Below are positions 1 through 9,537 of a stretch of 64,000 nucleotides of DNA, one piece after another. The translations under genes and the position numbers were made by a program. How positions within the stretch are numbered: position 1 is the stretch's first letter; each line of letters starts with the position of its first letter. This DNA comes from Ruminococcus sp. XPD3002 (GTDB lineage: Bacteria > Bacillota > Clostridia > Oscillospirales > Ruminococcaceae), in assembly GCA_900119535.1 (NCBI GenBank), contig FPJT01000017.1:2071-66070 (forward strand). Direction: 5' to 3'. The notes under the pieces were generated by a model. The model was not told where the DNA came from. It ran no database searches and saw nothing but the letters and a program-made list of their open reading frames with translations.

Positions 1-2801
1 TGTACATCGACCTTTTCGCCTGCCTTAGCAGGTACCTTATCAGCTATATCCCATGTAGCAGTGCCTGTTGCAACATCGCCAACGAGGATAGAACCATTTG
101 TAAGAGTTACCTTACTTGTTATATCGTTACCGTTTCCGTCAACTACGCAGAGGAAGCTGTCCTTATCGAAATCTACAGCATACTCGCCTGCAGGTGTACC
201 TGCGGGAACTGAGATAACGAGAGTAGCTACTGCGTCGCCGTCCTTAACGGCTGAGCCTGCACCGGTACCGTTACCGAATGCGATCTCATTTGTATTTGTG
301 TTGAATTCAACAGCATCAGCGTAAACTGAAGGAGTCTTAGCAGAGCTGAGTGAACCCTTAGCAGCCTTTACCTTGAACTGAGCGCCTGCAACTGTAAGAT
401 CACCGTTGCCTGATACCTTGATCGGTACTTCAACAGTAGAACCAGCCTTAGCAGGAACCTTGTCAGCTATATCCCAAGCAACGCTTCCGGAAGCTGCAGG
501 AGTCTGGCTGCCCGGATTTGTAGGTGTCTGCTGTGGAGCGTTTGTAGGTGTCTGCTGTGGAGCGCTTGTAGGTGTAGGTGTAGGTGCATTTGTAGGTGTT
601 GCCTGTGTAGGTGTTGTAGCAGGTGCATCAGTTGCATCGCTTGTGATGCGGATGATACCCTTCTCAACCTTAGCATCATACTCTACAGTCTTGCTGTCAA
701 CTACGTGGAATCTCTTGAAGGTGAACTCATAGTCACCCGGCTTAAGATCCTTTGATGTAGACAGCTTGAATGTCATGATAGGCTCACTTGCATTGAATGT
801 TACAGGATCTCCGCCTGCTGCAAGTGAATTACAGTTGTATGTTGAGCCGTTAGCCTTCCAAGGTGAATCGTCCTGAGCAAGATTGATGCCGTCGAACTTC
901 TTCATTGTAATGCCGTCCGGTAAGCTGTCAAACTCAACAGCATACATACCGGGGTTATGACCGCCGTTTTCAACCATAACCTCAACATCTACATCTTCGC
1001 CAGCCTTAACATTATATGTACCCGGCTTAACAACAAAGTCAGAAGTTGAAGGATTCTGAGCATTTGTAGGTGTAGCGCTTGAAGGTGTAGCGCTTGTAGG
1101 TGTAACTGTACCGCCGTTTGTTACAGTAACCTTTACAGGTGTAACAGCAGCGCCGAATTGCTTATCCTGACTCTCGATAACATCGAGTCTCTTGATCGGG
1201 ATAGTGTACTCACCGGGAGCAACTGTGTTTGCAACGTCGAGATCGAAGTAGAAGAGTGGATCTTCTGTAGATGGCTTGATAGGATCGCCGCCGTTGAGTG
1301 AGTTGTTGTAATAAACGTCGCCAACCTTGTTCCAAGCTGTATCCTCAGCAGCCTCATTTGTCTTTGAAGGATTCTTCATTGTGAAGCCAGCAGGAAGATC
1401 GCCGAACTCTAATGCGTACATACCGGATGAGTGTGTACCGGGCTCAACGAAGAGGAGGATCTCCTTCTGAGTTGAACCAGCCTTGATCTCGTAATTATCC
1501 TTCTCAGGGAAGAGCTTGAACTCGCTGTTTACAGCAAGCTGCTTGTCAGATGTTGTAGGATTCTGTGCAGCCGGCTGATTACCCTGTGCAGGCGCATTAG
1601 TTGCAGGGGCATTAGTTGCAGGGGCATTAGTTACTACAGGTGTAGAACTATTGCCTACCTGGATCTTTACAGGTGTTGTAGCAGCTGTAAATGATGATTC
1701 AGGGCTCTCGATTACATCGAGTCTCTTGAAGTTTATTGTATAAACTCCATCAGGAACAGTGCTTGCGATCTGAAGATCGAAGTAGAAGAGCGGATCTTCT
1801 GTAGATGGCTTGATAGGATCGCCGCCGTTGAGTGAGTTATTGAAGTAAACGTCACCAACCTTGTTCCATGCAGTATCCTCAGCAGCTTCGTTAGTCTTGC
1901 TTGTCTTTACAAGTGTGAATCCGCTCGGAAGCGAATCAAATTCAAGCGCATACATACCGGCTGAGTGATTGCCCGGCTCGACCATCATAAGGATATCCTT
2001 GACAGTATCGCCAGCCTTTGCTGTGTACAGATCCTTCTCAGGGAAGAACTTGAACGAAGAATCAAGCTTCAGCTGTGACTGAGCAGGACTCTGTGCAGGT
2101 GTCTGGCTGCCCTGAGTAGCGGGAGCCTGAGTAGCAGGTGCCTGTGTAGGATTGTTCTGCGCAGGCGCATTAGTTACAGCTGCAGTTGTTGCAGGTCCGG
2201 CAACCTTTATTTTGATAGGCTGAACAGTAGCTGTATAGCCGTTAGATGTAGATTCGATCGTATCAACTCTCTTGAGATTGAGTGTGTATTCGCCGGGAGC
2301 AACATTGCTTCCAACAGCAAGATCAAAATAGAAGATAGGATCAGATGTTGATGGCTTGATAGGATCTCCGCCACCGCCAATAGAATTACAGTAATAAGCG
2401 TTACCTACAGTCTGCCAAGCGGTATCCTGTGCCGCGAGATTGACTTTACTTGGGTTTGAGATAGTGAAGCCATTAGGAACAGTGTCGAATTCTAAAGCAT
2501 ACATACCAACAGAGTGGCTGCCTGCATCTATCATCAAACTTAATTCCTTGATAGTGTCGCCGGCTTTTACCTCATAGACGTCCTTCTCAGGAAAGACTTT
2601 GATATCACTAGCCTTTTGAAGTACAGCGGAAGGAACGTCTGCAGTTTTCATTGCAGAAACATCCAGAATATCTCCCATACTAACGTTAGGCTGCACAGCG
2701 GATGAACCGCCGGCAGCGCTAACATTCATGGAAGATAATGCACTTGTCGCAACAGATGCGCTCATTGCGAGGGATGTAACTGCAGAAAGCAGTTTCTTCA
2801 T
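1..2801 (-). CDS. scaB: Scaffoldin ScaB, N-terminal part (runs off the left edge)
   Basis: The reading frame stays open from the ATG at 2801 to base 1 (about 933 codons), so the C-terminus is missing. A Lys-Lys signal peptide (about residues 1-28) is followed by cohesin-like modules. Modules 1-4, starting near residues 63, 244, 424 and 584, carry the GMYALEF/GMYAVEF core and resemble those of ScaA. Module 5 (near 772) and the start of module 6 (near 914) are a different type beginning WDIADKVPAKAG. Pro/Thr/Ala/Gln linkers separate them. In R. flavefaciens ScaB is the central scaffoldin; its second cohesin class binds the ScaA dockerin and its own C-terminal X-dockerin docks to cell-wall ScaE. 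The start is supported by AAAGGA 8-9 bases upstream. It lies 57 bases after scaA. The module count and type switch match the FD-1 layout as I recall it. Confidence 0.88.
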   Translation of the reverse strand, partial: MKKLLSAVTSLAMSASVATSALSSMNVSAAGGSSAVQPNVSMGDILDVSAMKTADVPSAVLQKASDIKVFPEKDVYEVKAGDTIKELSLMIDAGSHSVGMYALEFDTVPNGFTISNPSKVNLAAQDTAWQTVGNAYYCNSIGGGGDPIKPSTSDPIFYFDLAVGSNVAPGEYTLNLKRVDTIESTSNGYTATVQPIKIKVAGPATTAAVTNAPAQNNPTQAPATQAPATQGSQTPAQSPAQSQLKLDSSFKFFPEKDLYTAKAGDTVKDILMMVEPGNHSAGMYALEFDSLPSGFTLVKTSKTNEAAEDTAWNKVGDVYFNNSLNGGDPIKPSTEDPLFYFDLQIASTVPDGVYTINFKRLDVIESPESSFTAATTPVKIQVGNSSTPVVTNAPATNAPATNAPAQGNQPAAQNPTTSDKQLAVNSEFKLFPEKDNYEIKAGSTQKEILLFVEPGTHSSGMYALEFGDLPAGFTMKNPSKTNEAAEDTAWNKVGDVYYNNSLNGGDPIKPSTEDPLFYFDLDVANTVAPGEYTIPIKRLDVIESQDKQFGAAVTPVKVTVTNGGTVTPTSATPSSATPTNAQNPSTSDFVVKPGTYNVKAGEDVDVEVMVENGGHNPGMYAVEFDSLPDGITMKKFDGINLAQDDSPWKANGSTYNCNSLAAGGDPVTFNASEPIMTFKLSTSKDLKPGDYEFTFKRFHVVDSKTVEYDAKVEKGIIRITSDATDAPATTPTQATPTNAPTPTPTSAPQQTPTNAPQQTPTNPGSQTPAASGSVAWDIADKVPAKAGSTVEVPIKVSGNGDLTVAGAQFKVKAAKGSLSSAKTPSVYADAVEFNTNTNEIAFGNGTGAGSAVKDGDAVATLVISVPAGTPAGEYAVDFDKDSFLCVVDGNGNDITSKVTLTNGSILVGDVATGTATWDIADKVPAKAGEKVDV

Positions 2802-2858
2802 CAGTGCATTTCCTTTCCGAGCTTATGCTCTATTATATTGGATTGCGTTTATCGTTTA

Positions 2859-5084
2859 TTACTTGATGTCAGCAGCCTTTGCAGGGAGTGAAACAAGGTG
2901 AACGATAGACTTGATTATTGCCTTTGAGTCTGTGAAGTCAGGGTTTGCTGTTCCTGTAGGATCGCAGCAATCTGCATTAAGGAGACCCTGTGCTGAAACT
3001 GTGATAGAAGTCTTGTCTGTGAGGTACTTGTTAAGGATAACAACGTCAGCGATGTTAACCTTGCCGTCGCAGTTTGTATCACCGTATGTAACGTTTGTTG
3101 CAGCTGTAGGCTGAGCAGCTGTAGGCTGAGCCTCTGTTGGCTGAGCAGCTGTAGGCTGTGCCTCTGTAGGCTGTGCAGGTGTAGGCTGTGCCTCTGTAGG
3201 AGCTGCTGTTGTAGGCTGAGCAACTGTGCCGCCTGATACAGTGATCTTGATAGGCTGTGTAACTGAAGCTGCGAATGAGCTATCCTTGCTCTCGATAACG
3301 TCAAGTCTCTTGATCGGGATTGTGTACTCGCCGTCAGCTACTGTGCTTGCAACTTCGAGATCGAAGTAGAAGAGAGGAGCCTCTGTAGATGGCTTGATAG
3401 GATCGCCGCCGTTGAGTGAGTTATTGAAGTAAACGTCGCCAACCTTGTTCCAAGCTGTATCCTCAGCAGCCTCGTTTGTCTTAGCTGGGTTCTTGATTGT
3501 GAAACCAGCAGGAAGCTGACCGAATTCTAATGCGTACATACCGGATGAGTGTGTACCGGGATCAACGAAGAGGAGGATCTCCTTCTCAGTTGAGCCAGCA
3601 GTTACAGGATAGTTAGCCTTCTCAGCGAAGAGCTTGAACTCGCTGTTTACAGCAAGAGTCTTATCCTCTGAAGCATCTGTAGGAGTTACAACAGCCTGTG
3701 TAGCTGTAGGAGCAGCTGTAGGTGCAGCTGTTGGAGCAGTTGTTGTAACCGGAGCAACTGCGCCGCCTGTTACCTTAACCTTGATAGGTGTTGTAACTGA
3801 AGCTGCGAATGAGCTATCCTTGCTCTCGATAACGTCAAGTCTCTTGATCGGGATTGTGTACTCGCCGTCAGCTACTGTGCTTGCAACTTCGAGATCGAAG
3901 TAGAAGAGCGGATCTTCTGTAGATGGCTTGATAGGATCGCCGCCGTTGAGTGAGTTGTTGAAGTAAACGTCGCCAACCTTGTTCCAAGCTGTATCCTCAG
4001 CAGCCTCGTTTGTCTTAGCTGGGTTCTTGATTGTGAAACCAGCAGGAAGCTGACCGAATTCTAATGCGTACATACCGGATGAGTGTGTACCGGGATCAAC
4101 GAAGAGGAGAAGCTCCTTAGCAGTTGAACCAGCTTTAACCTCGTAAACATCCTTCTCAGCGAAGAGCTTGAACTCGCTGTTTACAGGGAGAGTCTTATCC
4201 TCTGTGCTTGTGCCTGGTGCAGCAGTTGGCTGTGCAGGTGCAGCAGTTGGCTGTGCAGGAGCAGCAGTTGGCTGTGCAGGTGCAGCTGTTGGAGCAGCTG
4301 TAGGTGCAGCTGTTGGAGCAGCTGTAGGTGTAGGTGTAGCAGCGCCACCGTTAACCTTGATCTCAAGGCCGCCCTTAAGGTTGAGGTTAGAATTCTTTGT
4401 AGAATACTTTGTTCCGCCAACCTCGATGAGGTTTGAATAGATGTCAGGATACTTAGCATCCTTTAAGTAATCAAGGAAGTCAATTGTATATGTGCCAGCC
4501 TTTGTTCCCTTAGGGAATGTAACGTTAACAACGAAGATCGGATAATCATCAGACTTAGAACCGGTCCACTTGTAGCCTGTTCCGTCAGAAGCAGTTGTCC
4601 ATGCGAGAGAAGCAACATTGTTTGTCTCGTTACCAGCAGGATCACCTGTTTCGTCAGCGTCAACAACAACAGTACCTGTAGGAACGAACTTAACCTTACC
4701 TCTTGCAACAGTTGCCTCACCTGCGAAGTTGTAGAGAGCGTCTGTTGTATAAGACTCGCCGTCGATTGTAACGCTCTTCGCAGCACCTACTGACTTACCA
4801 GGAGCAACAGCCTCAAACTTAACAGCTGAAGCATCGCCGTCCTTAGAGTGTACAGTGAACTTAGAAGAGATTGTCTGGCAATCATTTGTGCCTTCAACGA
4901 TGTAAAGACCAACTGGTACAGTTACATCAGCACTTGTTGTATCGATAGTTGTCGATGCATTATCAAATGCACGAATTTCAAGAGTCTTGCTTGCGTCAGC
5001 AGCGCCTGTTGTAAAAGGAACAGCTGAAACAGCCATTGATGCAGCCATAGCAAGTGTAGCAGCTGCAGAAATAAATTTCTTCAT
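2859..5084 (-). CDS. scaA: Scaffoldin ScaA (two cohesins plus dockerin)
   Basis: 741 residues: signal peptide (1-29), an N-terminal module (32-246) that looks like a divergent cohesin fold, a Pro/Thr/Ala linker (247-302), cohesin 1 (303-440), linker, cohesin 2 (481-618), linker rich in AQPT repeats (619-666) and a C-terminal dockerin (667-735). The dockerin has one clear calcium loop, GDTNCDGKVNIAD, and a second loop that is longer and less regular (NADCCDPTGTANPDFTDS). ScaA is the primary scaffoldin: its cohesins bind enzyme or ScaC dockerins and its dockerin binds ScaB. The two cohesins are nearly identical in protein and DNA. The gene sits between scaC and scaB on the same strand. Two cohesins rather than three points to an FD-1-like strain. 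Confidence 0.9.
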   Translation of the reverse strand: MKKFISAAATLAMAASMAVSAVPFTTGAADASKTLEIRAFDNASTTIDTTSADVTVPVGLYIVEGTNDCQTISSKFTVHSKDGDASAVKFEAVAPGKSVGAAKSVTIDGESYTTDALYNFAGEATVARGKVKFVPTGTVVVDADETGDPAGNETNNVASLAWTTASDGTGYKWTGSKSDDYPIFVVNVTFPKGTKAGTYTIDFLDYLKDAKYPDIYSNLIEVGGTKYSTKNSNLNLKGGLEIKVNGGAATPTPTAAPTAAPTAAPTAAPAQPTAAPAQPTAAPAQPTAAPGTSTEDKTLPVNSEFKLFAEKDVYEVKAGSTAKELLLFVDPGTHSSGMYALEFGQLPAGFTIKNPAKTNEAAEDTAWNKVGDVYFNNSLNGGDPIKPSTEDPLFYFDLEVASTVADGEYTIPIKRLDVIESKDSSFAASVTTPIKVKVTGGAVAPVTTTAPTAAPTAAPTATQAVVTPTDASEDKTLAVNSEFKLFAEKANYPVTAGSTEKEILLFVDPGTHSSGMYALEFGQLPAGFTIKNPAKTNEAAEDTAWNKVGDVYFNNSLNGGDPIKPSTEAPLFYFDLEVASTVADGEYTIPIKRLDVIESKDSSFAASVTQPIKITVSGGTVAQPTTAAPTEAQPTPAQPTEAQPTAAQPTEAQPTAAQPTAATNVTYGDTNCDGKVNIADVVILNKYLTDKTSITVSAQGLLNADCCDPTGTANPDFTDSKAIIKSIVHLVSLPAKAADIK

Positions 5085-5181
5085 TTGTAATAATTCCTTT
5101 CTTTAGATCCGCAGACCTTTAATAACTTATGAATTGGGTTTGTATTCCTTTGTAAGGGGGACAAATCAGATAATCACAGAA

Positions 5182-6063
5182 TCAAAGCTTTTCGAGTCCT
5201 GCATCTACGCGCTGAATGAACAGAGCGTCATTAGCTGTTATACCTGCATTACCGTCACAGTCAGCATTAGCCTGAGCCTGTGCATCAAGAGGATACTTCT
5301 TTGCATTTGCAACATACTGAAGTATAGCAAGTGCGTCAGCGAGTGTAACATCGCCATCGAGTGTAGCATCGCCCTTCTTAGTAGGCTTAACTGTTGCTGA
5401 TGTAGGTGCAACTGTAGTAGGAGCTACTGTAGGAGCTGCTGTTGTAGCTGGTGTAGGATCGCCTACTGTAACGCTGCCGTCAGTAACCTTAACCTGGTAC
5501 TGAACAGTTTCCTTAGAATTCTTCATGTAACCACAGTCGATCTCAGTGTTCTTAACACCTGAGCCAACATATGTCTCATGAGGTGTAGGAACGATCTTGA
5601 TAGCAGCCTTAGCGCCATCCTTAGCATCTGACTTTACCTTACCGGATACAGTACAGAATACGCCGTCGCTCTTCAGCCAATAAGATGCGTCTTCAAGAGA
5701 TGTTGACCACATCAGACTGATCATTCCCTCTCCATTGTCTGAGTAGCTACTGAAATTAGGAAGCAGAGAAGCTGTTGTATCGCTCTTTGCTGCTCCTGTA
5801 TTTGTAATAGCTCCTGCATCAACCTTGTCAATAGATATCACTGAGCTGTCGTACTGGATAGAGAAACCACAAGCCTGGATACCTGTTGACGGAATATCAG
5901 CCAGAGATACTTCCACAGTATACTGCCCTCCTGCTTTTGCTGTCGCATTACCGACCTTAATCTGCACTGTTTCGCCGGCTGCGAAAGCGGGTGACATTGA
6001 GCAGATGGAAAGTGAAAGCATCGCAGCGGCCATAGCTCCGATGACTATCTTTTTTGTCTTCAT
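5182..6063 (-). CDS. scaC: Adaptor scaffoldin ScaC (one cohesin plus dockerin)
   Basis: 293 residues: signal peptide (1-29, cut after AFA-A), one divergent cohesin (about 30-200), a Thr/Pro/Ala linker (201-230) and a type I-like dockerin (232-290) with loops GDATLDGDVTLADAL and NADCDGNAGITANDAL. Size and architecture fit ScaC of R. flavefaciens, an adaptor whose dockerin binds ScaA and whose cohesin accepts a different set of dockerins. It is the first gene of the sca cluster; 97 bases without a terminator separate it from scaA, so the genes are probably co-transcribed. GGAGGAAAAAAC precedes the ATG. Confidence 0.9.
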   Translation of the reverse strand: MKTKKIVIGAMAAAMLSLSICSMSPAFAAGETVQIKVGNATAKAGGQYTVEVSLADIPSTGIQACGFSIQYDSSVISIDKVDAGAITNTGAAKSDTTASLLPNFSSYSDNGEGMISLMWSTSLEDASYWLKSDGVFCTVSGKVKSDAKDGAKAAIKIVPTPHETYVGSGVKNTEIDCGYMKNSKETVQYQVKVTDGSVTVGDPTPATTAAPTVAPTTVAPTSATVKPTKKGDATLDGDVTLADALAILQYVANAKKYPLDAQAQANADCDGNAGITANDALFIQRVDAGLEKL

Positions 6064-6120
6064 GTTTTTTCCTCCTTCTTCATTAATTGTTATATAACAA
6101 AGGAACTTCCTGCCCCTTTT

Positions 6121-6150
6121 ATTATATCAAGTCTTATGTGCGGCGGACAA
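6121..6150 (-). promoter_or_regulatory. Candidate promoter of the sca cluster
   Basis: On the minus strand TTGTCC (6145-6150) and a perfect TATAAT (6121-6126) are 18 bases apart, about 58 bases upstream of the scaC ATG. The -35 is weak but the -10 is exact. Confidence 0.5.
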
Positions 6151-6492
6151 TCCGCCTTTCATGAACAAACAGCGGAGTTTCGGACAGGTTCATCCTGACG
6201 CTCTCGCGGGATATGTACATGCCCGCACCGGCTTTCGGAGACCTTCGCACTCTTCCGCAGTGTTTCTGCACTAAGACACATCACACTGCCGTGACGAGAT
6301 ACTACATCCCAAATTCTATATTTATTCATGATTTCATTATATATCAGGTCTTAAAAAAAGTAAATAGGTTTATATTGTTTTTGGTATTTTATCTAAACAT
6401 CTGATACTGTTTTTGAACGGTTTGCACAATGGATTTTTTCTTAAAAATGACCGTTCAAAGCCTGAATATGAACCGTTTTTTAACGATACAAA
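6151..6492. other. Intergenic region between scaC and the CapA gene
   Basis: No convincing gene is present. The left half lies upstream of the sca promoter and could hold its control sites. At the right, TTGAACGG (6413-6420) and CCGTTCAA (6451-6458) form an inverted repeat downstream of the capA-like stop codon. It has no good T-run, so it is only a weak terminator candidate. Confidence 0.4.
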
Positions 6493-7767
6493 TTATTTAT
6501 CCAACTTCCTGAATTCTTCAGGGATATTGTTGTTTATTATGTCGTTTATAACGTCCCAGCCGAAGTTGGTATATGTGCCCTGCGGTACCGCATACGGCAC
6601 ACCGTGTTTGTCTGCAAGCTCGGGAGAATACTTGCTGTAGGGGTATACTCTCAGGTTTGCAAAATCCGGCGATTCATAGTGAATTATAGTCGGTATGCAG
6701 CCGACGTTTTCAAGTGTTACCTCACCTGTTTCGCCATCGAGAACTATATCGAAATCGGGCATCTCTCCAACCAGATTGAAGTTATCAGTCTGGCAGCAGA
6801 TGAAGTTGCCCATTGAGTAGTAAACAAAACCTCTTGTATTGTCATCGCGTTCGATCCATTCCATTGTCTCTGCTGTATGGGTGTGGCATCCGAGTATAAC
6901 ATCAGCGCCCCAGTCCACCATTTTCTCAGCAAGTTCCTTCCTGTCTGGCGATACCTCATGGGTATCCTCAACGCCCCAGTGTGCCGAAACGATGACTGCA
7001 TCGGCTTTTTCCTTAGCCTCTTTGATCTGGCGCTCGATAACGTCCTCTTCGCTGTTCATAATAACACGAAGCGGAGAATCATAAGGTATCTCGAAGCCGT
7101 TGAGGTGCTCGGCATAAGCAAGGAAAGCAATTTTAACGCCGTTGACTTCACGGATCCTGATGTTATTTGCATCCTCATCGTTGAGGTAGGCACCGAGGAC
7201 AGTAAGATCATTTTCCTCGGCTTTTTTATTCCAGAAGCGGATAGATTCCTCAAGGGCATCCGCACCGAAATCAAGCAGATGATTATTAGCCATGGTAAAC
7301 ACATCAAAACCAAGATCTATTACCGCATCAGCGACCTCGGGAGGAGAATTGAACAGCAGCGCACCGCCGTTTCCTCCGCGGAGTTCATTGCTTTCGGAGA
7401 TTATCGTCTCCTGATTCAGGATAGCGACATCCGCATCCTCAACGATGTATTTCACATGCTCATAAAGCGGCTTGAAGTTGAAGTTTTCACCTTCGCCTGC
7501 AAGCAGTTCCGCATTCTTGTAAACGGAATAGTGAATAAGGTTGTCACCTGCCGCCGTAACGTGAACTCTTTTGTCCTCGGGGACAGGCTCTGTGGAAGGT
7601 TCTTCCGTAGCAGTTTCTTCTGTAGGCTCTTCGCCGTCTGAAGCCGAATCGGAAGTGTTATCGTAATCAGCAGAACCTACGACTTTTGAACCGCAGGATG
7701 CTGTAGATACAGCGCACATCATGCACACAAGTGCCAGCGCAGCTGTACGCATTCTTTTAAATGTCAT
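6493..7767 (-). CDS. CapA-family lipoprotein (metallophosphatase fold)
   Basis: 424 residues. The N-terminus has a lipobox (STASC, Cys25), followed by an acidic Glu/Thr-rich stretch and then the CapA domain. Recognisable family signatures are AAGDNLIH near residue 73, an FDVFTMANNHLLDFG block and the pair AHWGVE ... GCHTHT, which hold the presumed metal ligands. Relatives take part in poly-gamma-glutamate capsule synthesis (CapA/PgsA) or are orphan envelope hydrolases. No capB, capC or pgs genes are adjacent, so a capsule role cannot be claimed. It has its own promoter, and its predicted site of action is the outer face of the membrane. Confidence 0.85.
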   Translation of the reverse strand: MTFKRMRTAALALVCMMCAVSTASCGSKVVGSADYDNTSDSASDGEEPTEETATEEPSTEPVPEDKRVHVTAAGDNLIHYSVYKNAELLAGEGENFNFKPLYEHVKYIVEDADVAILNQETIISESNELRGGNGGALLFNSPPEVADAVIDLGFDVFTMANNHLLDFGADALEESIRFWNKKAEENDLTVLGAYLNDEDANNIRIREVNGVKIAFLAYAEHLNGFEIPYDSPLRVIMNSEEDVIERQIKEAKEKADAVIVSAHWGVEDTHEVSPDRKELAEKMVDWGADVILGCHTHTAETMEWIERDDNTRGFVYYSMGNFICCQTDNFNLVGEMPDFDIVLDGETGEVTLENVGCIPTIIHYESPDFANLRVYPYSKYSPELADKHGVPYAVPQGTYTNFGWDVINDIINNNIPEEFRKLDK

Positions 7768-7805
7768 AGTTTTTCTTCCTTTTCTTTACCTTTGTTCTCA
7801 GGTTA

Positions 7806-7834
7806 ATTATATCACACTTTTTTTGCTTTTGCAA
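7806..7834 (-). promoter_or_regulatory. Promoter of the CapA-like gene
   Basis: TTGCAA (7829-7834) and TATAAT (7806-7811) on the minus strand with an exact 17-base spacer, 38 bases upstream of the start codon. Confidence 0.65.
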
Positions 7835-8002
7835 TTACAAATTGTATCATTTTTATGTCTGATTACAAGTAGTTTTACCCGTTATTTTTTTGATAATCGA
7901 GGTTTTTTCCCTATTTTTCGGGAAATTCCATATTTATCATTTGTTGCGGATTTTTGGTCAGCGGTTTGCACGAATTTTTTGGTTGATTTTTGTGCAATTC
8001 GT

Positions 8003-9001
8003 TCATTCAATACCTCTGCTCCGCTGCAGCGCAATAAATTCTTCCGCCAGACCGACTGCCTCCGAATAGGATGACAGCTGATAGCATCTTCCGCGGAACT
8101 TTGCCGAACCGTAATAGCCGTTCATGTACCATGCTGCATGTTTCCGTGCCTCGTGCATAGCCATTTCCTCGTTCTTTTCACTGAGACTGATAATGAGCCT
8201 TATATGCTCCAGCATCACGTTCATTTTTTCTTCAAGTGAAGGCGGAGCGTAGTCCGCACCTCTGAGCCTTGCAGCTATCTCGTCAAACACGAAGGGATTA
8301 CCGTAGCTGCCTCGTCCGATCATAACAAGGTCGCAGCCTGTCTCACGGTACATCCTTATGCAGCTGTCCGCATCGGATACATCGCCGTTGCCTATGACAG
8401 GTATACCAACGGCTTCCTTTACGCTTCCTATAACGCTGATATCAGCTTCGCCGCTGTAGAACTGATCTCTTGTACGTCCGTGTACCGCAACAGCCGCAGC
8501 TCCTGCCGATTCAGCAGCCTTAGCCATTTCAGCAGCGTTTATCTGACCGCTGTTCCAGCCGCTTCTTATCTTCACCGTAACGGGCACATCTCCCGCAGCC
8601 TTTACCGCCGCAGCAGTTATGCTCTCCGCAAGTCTGACATCCTTCATAAGTGCGGAACCTGCGCCCGTATTGACTACCTTCGGCACGGGACAGCCCATAT
8701 TTATATCGATGATATCGGGACGGTACTCCAGCACTATCTTTACGGCTTCCGCCATGAAGTCGGGTTCGCTTCCGAAAAGCTGTATACCCATAGGGCGTTC
8801 CTCATCCGTGACCGTACAGAGCTCGGCAGTTTTTCTGTCGCTGTAGCATATGCCTTTCGCCGAGACCATTTCGCTTACCACATATGCCGCACCGTACTTC
8901 TTGCACATCAGTCTGTATGCACGGTCCGCAACTCCCGCCATCGGGGCAAGAGCCGCTGTACGTCTGACAGGTACCTTACCTATATATAATGTATCAGTCA
9001 T
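8003..9001 (-). CDS. dusB: tRNA-dihydrouridine synthase (DusB type)
   Basis: 332 residues, normal for the family. It is an FMN enzyme that reduces uridines in the tRNA D-loop. Visible signatures are the N-terminal LAPMAGV flavin-binding start, the catalytic-region motif DINMGCP, TVKIRSGW, AVHGRTR and the phosphate-binding VIGNGDV and GRGSYGNP motifs. The start codon shares one base with the stop of the upstream gtrA-like gene (TGATG), so translation is probably coupled. Confidence 0.93.
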   Translation of the reverse strand: MTDTLYIGKVPVRRTAALAPMAGVADRAYRLMCKKYGAAYVVSEMVSAKGICYSDRKTAELCTVTDEERPMGIQLFGSEPDFMAEAVKIVLEYRPDIIDINMGCPVPKVVNTGAGSALMKDVRLAESITAAAVKAAGDVPVTVKIRSGWNSGQINAAEMAKAAESAGAAAVAVHGRTRDQFYSGEADISVIGSVKEAVGIPVIGNGDVSDADSCIRMYRETGCDLVMIGRGSYGNPFVFDEIAARLRGADYAPPSLEEKMNVMLEHIRLIISLSEKNEEMAMHEARKHAAWYMNGYYGSAKFRGRCYQLSSYSEAVGLAEEFIALQRSRGIE

Positions 9002-9489
9002 CAGTCCGCCTTTGCTTCGTCCTTTTTCTTGAAAACGAACAGCTTGCTGATAACGTAGTTGAGTATCAGTACAACCACGTTAGCGATTATCTTCATTACC
9101 CAGTAATTGATCTTCAGTTTGCCGTATCCCACTGCCATCATAACAGCCTCAACTACGAGAGTGAAAACTCTTCCGCCGTAGAAGGAAGCGGCTTCCGTAA
9201 CAAGTGCCTTTGCACCTTTTGCTTCCGAACCGAATACCCATGCCCTGTTGGTGAGATATGCAAAAGTTACCGCACATATCCATGAAATGACCGTACTTAC
9301 AGTGCCGACCATTTCGCCGCCCATGCTTGTCCTTTCAAGGAGGTTCTTTGCTATACCTGCTGAGACAAAGCTTACTGCTGTGGTAAGAACACCGAAGAAC
9401 AGATACAGCCACTTCTCCTCGTATTTGTAATATATGTTCTGAAGCGGCTTAGGGAGTATCGAAACACAAGCCTTTATGAGTTTATCCAT
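9001..9489 (-). CDS. GtrA-family membrane protein
   Basis: 162 residues with four predicted membrane helices, the GtrA fold. The segment YLFFGVLTTAVSF and the C-terminal NYVISKLFVFKKKDE are typical. Family members are thought to help flip lipid-linked sugars or take part in cell-surface polysaccharide assembly. Here it heads a two-gene unit with dusB and overlaps it by one base. GGAAAGAC precedes the start. The precise substrate cannot be told. Confidence 0.85.
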   Translation of the reverse strand: MDKLIKACVSILPKPLQNIYYKYEEKWLYLFFGVLTTAVSFVSAGIAKNLLERTSMGGEMVGTVSTVISWICAVTFAYLTNRAWVFGSEAKGAKALVTEAASFYGGRVFTLVVEAVMMAVGYGKLKINYWVMKIIANVVVLILNYVISKLFVFKKKDEAKAD

Positions 9490-9537
9490 TTTGTCTTTCC
9501 TTTCGTTATTTTCTTGCGTACTCTATACTATTGATCT

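Noticed and set aside
2915..4459. Leu/Gln/His/Ser-rich minus-strand frames inside scaA
   Set aside because: Frameshifted readings of the Pro/Thr/Ala linker repeats.
6877..7641. 254-codon plus-strand frame opposite the CapA-like gene
   Set aside because: Long antisense frame without ribosome site; the minus-strand CapA motifs are decisive.
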